Shown here one piece after another: positions 23,167 through 35,384 of a stretch of 64,000 nt of DNA. The DNA comes from Agapanthus africanus (lineage: Eukaryota > Streptophyta > Magnoliopsida > Asparagales > Amaryllidaceae): NCBI GenBank assembly GCA_030015575.1, contig JASDDO010000026.1, forward strand, positions 450,035,096 to 450,099,095, written 5' to 3'. The position numbers and the translations under genes were made by a program. Below the pieces are notes generated by a model. That model searched no databases, had not been told where the DNA came from, and saw only the letters and a list, made by a program, of their open reading frames with translations. The first letter of the stretch is position 1, and each line of letters begins with the position of its first letter.

Positions 23167-25191
23167 CTAGATTTCGTAGTCATGATATGCAGCGATGGCA
23201 AGCATAATCCGGATGGATTTAAGCATAGCCACTGGAGAAAAGGTTTCGTCATAGTCCACACCTGGTCTTTGACGAAAACCCTTTGCAACAAGTCTAGCTT
23301 TGAAAGTCTCCACTTTCCCATCTACACCAAGTTTCTTCTTGAAGATCCATTTGCTCCCAATGGGTTTTACTCCTTCAGGAGCAACATCCAAAGTCCAAAC
23401 TTTGTTGGTGTACATGGATTCCATCTCGGACCGCATAGCATCCAGCCATTTCACTGAGTCCCTACTCGTGATGGCCTGCTCGAAGCTAGTTGGGTCATCA
23501 TCCTCCATGATGCAATCCTCGCTCCCACCATCCATGAGAAAACCATAGTATCTCTCAGGTTGGCGAGGAACCCTACTAGATCGGCGGAGAGGCTGGGGTT
23601 CGTCGGGTACTACTGAATCCTCTGGTTCTACCAAGTCTTCTGTTATAGTTTGTGTCGCTGGAACCTCTTCCAGTTCTACCTCAATGCCACTTATCTGTTT
23701 CATAAGAAAACTTTTTTCTAAGAAAGTGGCATGTCGAGAAACAAACACCTTTTGTTCCTCGGGATGGTAGAAGATATACCCTTGTGAATTTTTGGGATAT
23801 CCTATAAACTTACATAAGACAGATCTTGCCTCGAGTTTTTCCGGATTTTGTCTTTTGACATAGGCTGGACAACCCCATATCTTAATATAATTAAGATGTG
23901 GTCTCTTCCCTTTCCATATCTCATATGGAGTGGTAGGCACTGATTTAGTAGGAACTCTATTCAATAGGTCCATGGCTGTCTCAAGCGCATATCCCCAGAA
24001 GGAAATAGGTAACTCAGCTGTACTCATTATTGAGCGCACCATATCTAATAGGGTGAGGTTTCTCCGTTCAGATACACCGTTGTGCTGTAGTGTATATGGA
24101 GGAGTCAGCTGAGAGAGAATCCCATTCTCTTTTAGGAAGTCCAGGAATTCATTGCTCAAGTATTCACCTCCTCGATCAGATCGAAGGATTTTAATACTTT
24201 TTCCGGTTTGGTTTTCGACTTCTTGTTTATATTCTCTAAATTTCTCAAAAGCTTCTGATTTGTGTTTCATCAGGAACACATATCCGAATCTAGAGAGATC
24301 GTCAGTGAATGTAATGAAGTACGATGAAGCATCCCTGGCATGTGTAGACATGGGACCGCATACATCACTATGTATCAGTCCCAAGAGTTCAGTAACTCTT
24401 TCTCCGTGTCCCGTAAACGGAGTTTTGGTCATCTTGCCTTTGAGACATGACTGGCAAGTGTCATAAGATGAAAATTCAAACGGATTTAAATATCCATCCT
24501 TATGCAACTTTGCTAGTCGTGTCGCATTGATGTGTCCCAGTCTACAATGCCACAAGAAGGATTCGTTCAGTTCAGAACTCTTCCTCTTGTGTGTGTTTGT
24601 TATGCTCAGAACTGTTGATTGATTTAGAACATAAATGCCATTGCACAACGTGCCTGATCCAACCAGCTTTTGGTTACGGAAAATGTTCATAACATTGTCC
24701 TGTAATACAAAATTATATCCCTCTTTGCTCAACAAAGAAACTGATATAATGTTGCATATCAGGTTCGGCATGTAATAGCATTCGTTCAGAACCAATGTAT
24801 TACCAGTTGGTAATACAAGGTGATATTCCCCGACAGTCTTAGCTGCAACAATTGCACCATTTCCAACTCTAATGTCTTTATCACCTTCTCCAAGCTCTCT
24901 ACCTTTCTTTAGCTCATGTAACTGATTACATATATGGGATCCTGACCCGGTAACTAATACCCAGGACGTAGAGCAAATGGAGAAACAGTTCTCTGTAACG
25001 AACACACCTGAAGAAAATGCATCATCATGTACTTTCTTCATTCGGGTGGCATGGGAATCCTGGTATTTCCCTATTTCCTGTTCAGTCCTATAACTATTAT
25101 AAGAAAGAACGGAACCAACGTTCCCCAGCACAATATAACATGCGGGTTCGGTCAATACATCCATATTATTATCTTTATTAGGACATGACAT
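23167..25191 (-). pseudogene. Copia-B(-) pol: protease, integrase and start of RT
   Basis: About 674 aa from the probable ATG at 25191 (the open frame extends 11 codons upstream to 25224, into the pyrimidine-rich splice-like site). Numbering from 25224: protease motif WVLVTGSGSHIC at 88-99, where Val91 replaces the catalytic Asp found in relatives (GAT to GTT); pre-integrase HCRLGH...C..C around 227-260; integrase D287, D350, E386, a correct DD35E; the 'QKVFVSRHATFLE' connection near 491-503; RT start with KWIFKKKLG and ARLVAKGFRQ near 615-650. The first ~57 aa before SGVFV have no zinc knuckle and are not gag-like. Ends at the TAG at 23167-23169. Confidence 0.9.
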
Positions 25192-25200
25192 GGTCGCTAC

Positions 25201-25222
25201 CTGGAGAGAGAGAGAAGAAAAC
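25201..25222 (-). promoter_or_regulatory. Possible 3' splice site before pol
   Basis: On the minus strand a pyrimidine run (TTTTCTTCTCTCTCTCTC) ends in CCAG, ten bases before the first pol ATG (25189-25191). Same arrangement as in Copia-B(+) and Copia-A. Confidence 0.45.
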
Positions 25223-25642
25223 ACTTTAGCGTATGCTCGTGCAAGATCAGATTGGTTATTATCTTATCTAATCAGGATGGCTCCCACTGGTTTTTATCAA
25301 ATCTTCCTTCAAACCCTAAAAGGAAAGACCAGCCGAGATTAATTACACACTACAAGTTTGCCAATCTTTCAGCCAGGCCAGTGTCGGTACTTTGAGGGAG
25401 GTCCCCCGTGCTTTCGCACGAACCTAATTAATGTAAACCTCGTTTTCCCAGAGGCGTAACCCCGTTGACACCTTTCTAGACACCTACTTGATCAGCTAAT
25501 CACAATGTGTAAAACTCTCCCAGGAGTAACTCTTACTCGCAGTGGGTATCGGGATCCAACTATCTCATAGAAGGTATGCAATCTCATTGCAAATTTCAAC
25601 ACTTGAAATTCCTGATAATATTTTGCCCCTAGCGTGCTATGA

Positions 25643-25839
25643 CCTTGACGCATGCCAAACAACCCATAGTCCACTAGTCAAGTTCAACCCGTACAATTCG
25701 TGATCGAATTAAACCCACCCGTACGACCCTTGACGCATGCCAAACAACGCCGAATGAATACCTTAATCCAATCGCATCTCATGCTACAGATAAGTAATAA
25801 TCAGCTACCGTACACTACGCCTTGACGCATGCCAAACAA
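25643..25839 (-). repeat. Three copies of the 20-bp leader box
   Basis: CCTTGACGCATGCCAAACAA (minus: TTGTTTGGCATGCGTCAAGG) at 25643-25662, 25728-25747 and 25820-25839, all three identical; spacings 85 and 92 bp. Confidence 0.85.
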
Positions 25840-25986
25840 CCGTAGCACGAATACTGAATATTACATATCTGAATTGACGGAGGGCTACGCAGGTTTTTCT
25901 GAAAACCATGAGCGTAATGAACTTGATATCGTTGTAGAATCAAAATGAAGTTTTGAAATGGAGTGATTTTGAGGCTTTTCTAGTTT

Positions 25987-26221
25987 TGCTAAAGGGGTCA
26001 CTCCCGGTGAAGGGATCGTCGGCCCTTTCCTCGTCGAATGAGGTGCGGGATATATCATATATATCGCTGTGCAAAGCATAAACTATAGAAGCAATCAAAA
26101 GTCAAACCGAGTGTGTAGCATCTGCCAGTTATTGCTAAAGGAGTCACTCCCGGTGAAGGGATCTCGGTCCTTTCCTCATCGAATAAGGTGCAGGGTATAT
26201 CATATATACCGCTATGCAAAG
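25987..26221 (-). repeat. Two ~90-bp direct repeats in the leader
   Basis: 25987-26076 and 26132-26221, start to start 145 bp, homologous to 10711-10945 of Copia-B(+). Each ends in a TATATCATATATA.CGCT.TGCAAAGC block. Confidence 0.85.
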
Positions 26222-27819
26222 CAAGAACTGTAGCTACCTGTTTTGTTTAAAATTTGATTCTACAACATCTTAGGTTTCTTTTCTTTCATTAATCACATTA
26301 ATGAAGTCCCATCATTTAAGTCACCTAAATATCACAGATAAATACGACGTACACTTATGCCATCCGCATTTGCCTGAATGTCCCCTCGTGCACCGTTAGG
26401 TTAGGTAACTAACGGCAGAGCAGGGCCGGGCTAGTGCGGGTGCAAAATATAAGTAACGTCTATATAATATATCATATATACTATATACTGTATCTATCAC
26501 AGAACATCACATGATCACATCACAGATATCGCAGCAGAAGAAACATATGAAACATTGGATATACTAGGACGTCCGTGTTTTCAATACGAGCCAGTATAAA
26601 ACACGGATTCCACAGTCGTGATGAATAGCCAATCCCGCACCCCTAGACCCCTACGAGAGCGGCAAGCAACCCTACAAATTCTAGGGTTAGGAGACCCGGA
26701 CTCGACTCCTCGAGATGGTCTCCTACTGGACCCTAGAACCCGGTTACTTGTGCTCTCCTCCTTGGGTCTATCCTAATGCGGAAAAGTAAATAATATACAA
26801 GAGGTGACAACTTCCGCAACCTGGAATTGCCCCAATAAAAGAATATTACATACAAGTTTTTACATGAATCAAAATGAAAAACACTCATCTCACATAAAAA
26901 ACCCCGGCTATTCAAACACGACAATCCAATATAACATATCCAGCAGCACATAACATCACATGTCATCAACGTAAGTAAATATGCGCATCCCAATTGTCGT
27001 TGACATATAGCAACGAAACCGGCGATATCACATATTACACTTACGGTCACAGAAAAGAAAGTGTAAAACTACAACAGTTGGAATCCGCAACCTCATTAGA
27101 CATCACATGCCTAATCAAATGAAATACTTAGACATCACATGCCTAACAGTTATAAACCCCGCATTTTAGTCTCATTATCGAAAACTCTTTTCAATATCAA
27201 GTGAGACTAAACCGCTAGATTTATAACATTCATTCAGTTATCTCATAACTGTTTGTGAATTCCAATTATTGTATCCCAATCCAGATAAATAGAAAATATT
27301 AAACTTTCCGATCGAACATTCGAACACCCAAGTTTTCCCGACTCTGATCAACACATGAAATAAGTTCAAAGACATTCATTTCATACCTCAGTACCAACGG
27401 TCCAGCCGTAGAAGGGTCAAGCCAACGCCTCACATGTGGCACGCCGTACTGCCCCAAACCCGAAGGTTCAAAGGGCAGTTCAAGACGGTCACATAATCGA
27501 GTTAAGGTCTGTTGTCTTCTAGAGGGACCATCGCGTTACTTGCACTACTCAGAACGTCCTTAAACCACAGAAAAATCCAACACTTGGATATTTTCCGGCA
27601 GGGGAAAGATTGGGTATTTACATCCGGTCGAAATTTTTAACATATTCCAAAATATCCGGAAAGCCACATAGACAAAATCTGATAATCCGATCGAAACATC
27701 GAAGCTCTAAAACACCTCAGAAAATTCAACTCTTCAATAAATATTAAAAATACCCATAAAACTCAGCTGCTGAAATGATGAATTACTCTGCAAATATTAC
27801 AGGAAAATCCCATTAGTTG

Positions 27820-27866
27820 GCCGCGGAACCGCCGCAGAAGCCAAGCTTCTGCCGCGGTTCCGCCGC
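27820..27866. repeat. Paired GC-rich palindromes forming a 19-bp hairpin
   Basis: Units GCCGCGGAACCGCCGC (27820-27835) and GCCGCGGTTCCGCCGC (27851-27866), 31 bp apart and 200-246 nt after the 5' LTR. GCGGAACCGCCGCAGAAGC (27823-27841) pairs with GCTTCTGCCGCGGTTCCGC (27845-27863) over 18 of 19 bases with a CAA loop. Confidence 0.88.
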
Positions 27867-28053
27867 ACCTTTGACTGTTCATGAGGTAAATTTTGCACCG
27901 TAGTTCATAGAATTCCCTGCTGAATTTTTTAAGCATTTTTAATCTGGAAAAATCCCAGTTTTTAGAAAAAGTCCAGAGAGCATGATGTGTTAGGGTTTCG
28001 ATGTGTATTCGGGTTTTAGACGTCGTCTAGACTTCGCCTAAGGCTCTAGCTAG

Positions 28054-28065
28054 GCTCTGATACCA
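28054..28065 (-). other. Primer binding site (initiator Met-tRNA)
   Basis: Minus-strand TGGTATCAGAGC one base after the 5' LTR end at 28067. Confidence 0.93.
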
Positions 28066-28066
28066 C

Positions 28067-30290
28067 TGTAGGGTTCCTAGGCACTCTCAAGAGGTCTCAC
28101 AAGGCATCAACCATGCCAATTTCAAATTTTACGGTGCCGAGAAACCCTAGACTAGATCGTTAACTAGAATTTTAGGCGACAAAATGAAACTAGTTAACTA
28201 CTTAACTAAAAGAAAGAGGCTACAACCTTTGTAGATCCGGTTCTCCACTTCCTTAGCTCCACGTAGACGTCCTCTCGCTGTCCGTCTCGAATCCCGGACT
28301 CAAGCATCGGCTTCATCGGAGAAATCGGCGGGCAAGGTCGTCGGCTTCGTGCCGAAGATGATCTACGTCGAGGTTACACAAGATCAAGCTCCAACTTCAC
28401 CTAGTTGTGAAACTTGTTAAGAAAACACCCAAAACCACTTGGCAAGAGGTAGAGGATGAAGAAATAGGAGGTGGGTTCACTTTAGAATTGGATTTCTCAC
28501 TTTAGAACTCAAGATGCCATTGATGGAGTCTTGTTTTCTTTCTTGAAGAAGAAGGAGAAGATGAAGATAGAATATGATAAAAGTGTTTTCATAATAGAAA
28601 AGAAATCAATACTTATCATATCCTAACTAAGGTCAAGTATAGAGAATAGACCATGGTAAGTGGGAATGGTTAGGGTTAAGCATGAAGACAAAATGGTCTC
28701 TTTAGTCAAAGCTTCATGAAGCTTCAACAAGCTTCATGAAAGAAAAAACCATTTTGTTTTCTTTTATCTATTTCTTATAAAAGAATGGATAAATAAATAG
28801 ATGAATAACTCAAAACCCTAACCATTATCATAACCATGGTTTAATTCTTTGAACAAACCCAAGTAAGTATGCATCATCAAACATGATACAAACAAGTGCA
28901 CACAAAAGCATATCACATATACTATGTGCACTTCAAGTGAGAAAATCCTTTTAAAATGAACCAATACTAGTTAATGCAAATTAGTATATCAAATATATAA
29001 TTATACATTAAATCATTAAATCAACATTTGATTCAATGATCCGGTCATGTCGCACATAACCGACTAGTATACAATGTATCGATTTATCGAATCAGTGATT
29101 CGATAACTAGGTTATATCGCATACAACCAATCGAAACATTCATCGCGAGAATGAAATACGGTATCACATACACGCATTATTCTCGGTCCTGCACATATCT
29201 CATATGCGCTCCTATTTCGTTTCGCTTGAGCCAGGAAACCTCTGTGTAGGACTCTGAAGACTCGTCAATACGCCGGCAGCAGATGATGATCATATCAATC
29301 ACCCACAAGCCGCAAGTGGTCTGCTAAACGTAACGGCCATCCGGGTATTGAGCGATCAGAAGATCGACGAGCTAGCCCGCTCACACTCCTGTGAATCCAA
29401 CCAGTAACACTTACCGTACAGTCCGGTCTGTTCGTCTGATATGTCGCATATCAAGTCTAGGGGTGGTAAACGTCAGACCCCAATAACCGATAAGTCGTGC
29501 CGATGTGAGGCTCATAACGGGTCGAGAAACTACTGGTAACACTTACCAGCAAATCTCTGATCAGCCCTGGCCAGGGACTTCCTTGTTACGGCCAATCGAG
29601 CACAACGCAACATCAACCCCCAATACCGGGAGAGACGAAACCCCTCCTATCGCTCATTGCCTCCATGTGACTCGGGACTGTACCCAAAGACCACCGTTTT
29701 GCATGCCCTCATGGACGTGGTAAGGTGGAGATCAAAGCACAGTGGGGATCACACAAGACACTATGACGATCTCGGGTCTACAGACTAACCTGCACAAGTG
29801 TCACCTGAGAACTGCCATCTGACGTGAGGTATAATACCATCTGGGAGTTCTCGGCGAGTCCGTCCAGTGTACCCAGTCTCCACTGAGCACCCGTATACCA
29901 TCTCTGATGTCAAACACCAATGGATATGGGATCATCCATCGCCCATCTCATGGGTCGAGAAGCGTATACGCTAGTCTACTCTGGTATATCGATGCCCCGT
30001 CTCGATACACCCACGACTAGGGACCTTGAAGGATGTACTTATGGACTACCATGTCCCCACTAGTATGATCTGCATCATAGTCCAGGTAGTCAAGTACACA
30101 TCCTAAGGGCTTTACCAACATGTAACCATAAGACAGTTTAAAGAGACTAGTATACATGTTAAGATAAAGAGTAACCAGATAGCATGCTATCATACCGAGC
30201 AAGAAAGTCATCTCTATATATGTCCAAGCATCCAATATAATATACATCATCTGTACAATACTGGCCTCTAGGGCATACATACAACTAACA
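28067..30290 (-). repeat. 5' LTR of Copia-B(-)
   Basis: 2224 bp, same ends as the 3' LTR. Differences from it are scattered substitutions with no net length change. Confidence 0.93.
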
Positions 30291-30295
30291 ATCCA

Positions 30296-31005
30296 TTCGT
30301 AGCCCTCCGTTATTTTATATGAATGTTCAACAGTATTCAAGTTATGTTTGTTGACCTTCGTCAAAGCATAGTGATTGGTAGCTGCTGGGTGTTCATATGT
30401 AGCATAGATAGATGCGTTGGTTTGGGATCGTCACATTACCTTGTTAACCTTCATGAAGGGTATATACGGGTGAGTTCAAATTAACCTGGATAATGATCGG
30501 TAGAACTTGACATGTGACTTATGATTTGTTGACCTTCATCAAGGTCATAAGAGCATAGGGCAAAAATCCACATCGGGAGTTTCTATAAAAACTGAAACAT
30601 GCTAGTGTTGCATACCATTTGGGGTTTGATAATATTGGTAAGATTCCTTCAGCATTATCACACAATGATATTTGGATCCCGATCCTACTGTGAGTATCCG
30701 CTACTCCTCGGGAGATTTTTTCACTTAACGATCAATGCTAGAAACCAAGTAGGTGTTTAGAAGGGTGTTAGCGGGGCTACGCCTCCAGGGAAAAGAGGTT
30801 ATTTAATTAAAGAACTTTACGAAAGTGTCGTAAAACCTTCCTCGAAGTACCGACACTAGCCTGGCCAAACGGTTAAGCAAGAATTATACGGTGAGATTAA
30901 TCCTGACTAATTCATCTTTTATGGTTTGAGGAATGATTCGAGAAACAGTGGGAACCATCATGTTTAGATAAATTAAAAACCAATCTAAACATGCAAGAGC
31001 ATCAT
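30296..31005 (+). other. Copia-A leader, second part
   Basis: TTCGTAGCCCTCCGT.ATTT continues the leader broken at 19680 and matches Copia-B(+) from 11038 on. It holds the triple box in a drifted form: TTTGTTGACCTTCGTCAAAG (30347-30366), a copy at 30440-30459 and TTTGTTGACCTTCATCAAGG (30525-30544), spacings 93 and 85 bp. Ends ATCAT (31001-31005), the duplication of the Tekay-like insertion. The last block AAACCAATCTAAACATGCAAGAGCA joins to 42881. Confidence 0.8.
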
Positions 31006-32510
31006 TGTAACAATTCAGAAAAATAAAATATTATTTTTTGGAATTTTTATAATTAAATAATATTATATTAAATAATTTAATATTTCGGTATAATTAAATA
31101 CCGATAAATTGGAAAAATTATGGAAAATTATGGAAATTAATAAAATGAGGGTGCTTTATTGGATTTATTCAAATTATGAAGTTTTACGATTTATTTGACA
31201 CTAATTTAGTGCTAATCGCGATAAAAAATCGCTTATCGGGTTTTAAGCGTGTTTTGTGCAAAACATGCACAAGTCTTTTTTCTTCACTTGTTACATTTTT
31301 TTTATCATGGCATTCCTCATGATTCTTGCATGGTTGTAAATTAAAGAGAATGAGAAGAAAAGAAAAGAAAAAGGAATAAGAATAAAGAATGGGGTATAGA
31401 TGAGAGAGAGAACGGTGAGGGGTTAACATTGACTTTGGGCATTCCTCCTTCATTCCTTCACCCTCATCATCTCTCCCCTCAACTCCCTTGCTGCTGCTGC
31501 TTCCTTCACTCCCTCCCCCTCTTCACCTCTTCAAAACACAATCAAAACAACCTCAAAACCCTATCTCCATTTCATGCATGAGATCACTAGCAACACATTG
31601 GACAAAGAAAGCTTGTATTTTTGACACTTGGGGCAACTCAAGAATTTTCTTGAGTTGCCAAAGGAGGTAATTTCTGCACTATTAGTGTAGTGTTTTAATT
31701 CCTTATGCATCCATACATGTTTCATGTCGATATTGAGTGGTTTTGTGCACTTAGAAAATTCTAATTAGGGTTTATGGAAATTGAAAGTTGTGATGGGTAT
31801 TTGAGCTCAGTAGAGGCCACACAAACCCCCTAGTGCTAGAATTCAGACCTAAACCAGAGACTAGAACCCAGAATACGGATTTAGAAAACCCGATATCGAG
31901 GGAATTGTGGATTCTGTAAGTGTTAAATGAAATCTGCTAACACCCGGAGCCTCAGAAAATTATTTTGCAAATACAGAGTGATGTGCAGGCAGCCTGGAGT
32001 GTACCACCAAAACCTTAGCCCCTATCTCCCAATTCAGGCCGCAAATTTATTTTTTCTGGCCGCAATTTGCGGCCAGAGCAGTGAGGAAATGGTTCGTTTT
32101 TGTTTCAAGGCTTTATCTCCGGTAAATTAGACCTTTGGCATATGCAAAATTGACCAATTTGACCTAGGGTAAAATCTGGGACCTTTTTCAAGAGTTGCTA
32201 TTTTGGTTCAGGGTTTCGTTTTGCGTATTTTGCATTCTGGATTTTTGTGATTTGTGACATATTCGATCACTTGACGTTTGTACGTCGAAATCGAGTGTTA
32301 TTTGGTGGTTTTAAAGCCTAGTCCATAGGTTCTAACCTCTAGGCCTTAGCGTGTCGTTTTGGTTTTCCGATGTGATTTTAATATGCATTAGCGTTTGTGT
32401 TATATATGTAAGTACCTTCACGTGGGTTTCATACGATGAAGAAGATGAAGGCGACATCGACACCGACACGCAAGATGCAATATGAGTAGATTATATCTAC
32501 GGGGATGTCG

Positions 32511-32575
<65 letters not shown>

Positions 32576-35368
32576 ACTGTATGTGTGACATGGATTTTCT
32601 AGATGTGATTAGGTGTACTATAGTTAGATTAGGGTTTAGAAGTAAACTAGTATAGTTTCCTAATTGCGAACCCTAGAATAGGTTTACACCCACACGCACA
32701 CACAAGCTTGCCTGTTATACTTATATCTGGATGATGATGATAGTGCATGATATTTGGAGATGAGTCGATGACATTGGGCATAGTGCCATGAGATCGGTGA
32801 TATTGATATGGTTCCTATTTGGGATACGGCATGAGATTTTAGCGGGCCTTTAGTCGTGTTTTCATACACGCACATATACCTATATAGATGGTATCAGTTT
32901 GTACTAGACTTAGATCAGTACCCCAGTTCATGAGATATGATGATAAAGATACCGGTTAATTGATGAGAAAAATGTGATATTGACCCGTACCCAGATTTAG
33001 GATGCTGTACGATGATTTACCGTACGAGCTTTATTGATGATAGATCCGCACTCATGACTCGAGGATGGCATATGATATTGTATCGTACGCGGTACCATTG
33101 AGGCGGGATCACCGACTATTAAATGTATATTTGTATCGACTCAGATTTAGGTGGTTCCCATACCATTTCCATTAGCTTATTAGTTAGATCTGTAGTTACC
33201 TTGTGGATGTTAGTCAGACCTATTTTAAAACTAACGAATCGTGAGTATTTTAAAGACAGGCAAAGGGATTCTACGGATATTTTCAAAAGACGCATTTTTT
33301 TCTTAAAAACACCGTAGTCCTTATTTTTCTAAACACCATGATTCGTCTTATTTCAAATGGCAAAACTGTATGACATAGATACATTGATGTAGATTCTTCA
33401 CTGTTGTGTTATTAATCATTTGCCGCATATTCTTGCTATTCGCATCACATTGCATGTTTAAATATGTTTATTATTATAATAAAACCATGCTATCAGGACA
33501 CTAGCACTATTATCGATGATGCGTATGTTCCACGTATATCTGCTTGCCGGCTCACACACTTCATCATCGATAATTACCATGTCCCTACACAGTAGGATTG
33601 TTGCATCAGGATATGACCCTTGCATGACATACTTACGTACACACATATTGTACGCCCATACTTGCATACATACGTATTTGCACATACATAGATGATTCTG
33701 ACTTGATTTGGTGATTTGGGAACCGTAAGATATATTTTAAAACTGGATTCATTTTAAAGAGTGGTTTCCCCCGATATGTGCATACTATTATTCCATGTTG
33801 CATGATATACTGCTATGCTTACATTTCCTTTATATGTCGCATACATCATGCTTATGATTATACGCATTGAGATATTTGTTTTCATGAGATTTCTGGATTT
33901 GGGAAACGTGGTTATTTAAAAAGAGAATATGTATTGTTTTAAAAACCCGGTTTCCCTTGATATGATATTTCAGTGCGTCCACCATGCGTTTTCTCGGTTC
34001 TGAGACGTGTGACATGTGAACCCGAATCGAGGAGCTGGATGAGGCCGATTGCGGGTATATAGTGGACCCGGTATGGTTCCCCGGGGCGAGAAATGTTTTT
34101 CATGGAGCAGACGATGAGCCTGGAAGGGTGGCTAGTACCTACCGGTGATAGTATTTGGGCCCGGCGGATATCCGGAGGATACAAACCGGAGTCTTAAGAT
34201 GATATGGGCCGATCCGGACTGATGGAGCCCGTGGGCCGATCCGGACTAACGGAGCCCGATATATGAGGATTTACGTGCCGATGCTGGGCACAGGTTTCAT
34301 GATGTTTTCGAGTGTCGATGCTAGACACTCAGGTTCCATGATTTTGATATGTCGCGAGGGACACATGTTGATTTATATCCTTAAACTATCATGAATATGC
34401 TTTTATGACTTTTACATGCATGATGTTGTTATGTCATTGGTTGACATGTGGACGAGATCCACATACATACAGACACTGATTACATTGATCAAACCTCATA
34501 TTTATGATATGTTGCTACCTAAGGCACTGGAACGAGCACTTGGTACAACACTTATGTATAGATGTTTAGCATTGCCACCTTATCATGCTTCAGACTTATT
34601 CATATTGAGGATATTATTATTATTGATCGTATTGACCTAGGATTGAGTCATACATACGATTTCTGCTCTGTGATGTTTTCTATTCACGAGTTGGCAACTC
34701 ACCACCGTTGTGCCACAGTTCTTGCAGGTTTTGCCGTACTGGTTTCATTGCGGCTTTTCTGGCACACTACTTCCTTTCTAGGTGATTGCTTTGGTAGGTG
34801 GGTTCACTCGCATCGTGACCACTCTTGTATTTATTTTATTCAGTTGTATCTAATAATTCCATTTACCAAACATGTATATTTATTTCAGACCTAGAAAACC
34901 TGTTGTGTATTATTTCGACCTTAGTGTCGCGCATTGTACTATATTGGTTTTCATGATGATTTTGAGCATCCTTTTGAGTTTTGATCTTCGCCCTTCAGCG
35001 TTATAAATTATATTGTTTGCGTGATTGTGACCATCGATTGACGAAGAGCTAGCTCCCGCTTGGGGATGTCTTTTATCATTATGCATATATTATTCTTGTT
35101 GTATCCCATTCGGGGCCAGTATTTACAAAGGAAACTCTGCCGAAATTTTCAGAAAAGACTTGAGGATTTAAAAATGCATATTCGGCTTACCTATTTAAAA
35201 ACCTTGTTTCTAAAACATGTTTTCTTCACTTCTTTAAAACTAGTTTTCCTTCATTTATTATTTAAAATGGTTTTAGATTTCTGGGCTTTTGGCTTACTTG
35301 TGTTAGATGGGGTCCTATAAACTTCATATGATTCAAGGGCCAGTCACGTGCTATTTCGGGTCGTGACA
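31006..35368 (+). repeat. 5' LTR of the Tekay-like element
   Basis: 4363 bp, starts TGTAACAATTCAG. Matches the 3' LTR across its length but lacks about 50 bp present at 39985-40034 (a segment with GGATGGCGTATAGCACCCCC) next to the AT microsatellite. ORFs here such as 34562-34894 (110 aa) recur in the 3' LTR only because the LTRs are copies. Confidence 0.88.
32514..32572. repeat. (AT)n microsatellite
   Basis: About 29 AT units without interruption; the corresponding run in the 3' LTR (40032-40064) is about half as long. Confidence 0.98.
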
Positions 35369-35372
35369 AAGT

Positions 35373-35384
35373 TGGTATCAGAGC
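35373..35384 (+). other. Primer binding site (initiator Met-tRNA)
   Basis: TGGTATCAGAGC four bases after the 5' LTR end at 35368. Confidence 0.88.

Larger units (their letters stand above)
25223..28053 (-). other. Leader of Copia-B(-)
   Basis: 2.8 kb without a conserved ORF (the 105-aa frame at 26733-27050 is absent from the plus-strand copy). It includes, from the primer site inwards, the GC-rich palindrome pair (27820-27866), two ~90-bp direct repeats (25987-26076, 26132-26221), the triple 20-bp box (25643-25839) and a GGTCCCCCGTGCTTTCGCACG hairpin-like block near 25403-25422. All but the first are shared with Copia-B(+). Confidence 0.75.
19681..30290 (-). mobile_element. Copia-B(-): complete gag-less Angela/BARE-like Copia
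   Basis: Both LTRs are exactly 2224 bp (19681-21904 and 28067-30290), flanked by the duplication ATCCA (19676-19680, 30291-30295). Interior in minus-strand order: Met-tRNA primer site, 2.8 kb leader, pol with protease, integrase, RT and RNase H, polypurine tract. By eye the LTRs differ at about 32 places (near 1.4%), the youngest datable insertion here. It sits in the Copia-A leader; flanking sequence CGTTCACGGTTTTGCCAAATCCA...TTCGTAGCCCTCCG rejoins as in the Copia-B(+) leader. There is no gag; pol has two in-frame stops and a changed protease active site. Confidence 0.93.

Noticed and set aside
26733-27050. A 105-aa ORF in the Copia-B(-) leader as a possible accessory gene
   Set aside because: Present only in this copy; the plus-strand copy lacks the segment, and composition is unremarkable.
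32514-32572. Long AT run as an origin or matrix attachment site
   Set aside because: It is a simple microsatellite inside an LTR with a shorter counterpart at 40032; nothing else supports a function.
34562-34894. A 110-aa hydrophobic ORF also present at 42072-42404
   Set aside because: It is in both Tekay-like LTRs only because LTRs are duplicates. The diverged LTR at 46739-50819 has no matching open frame.
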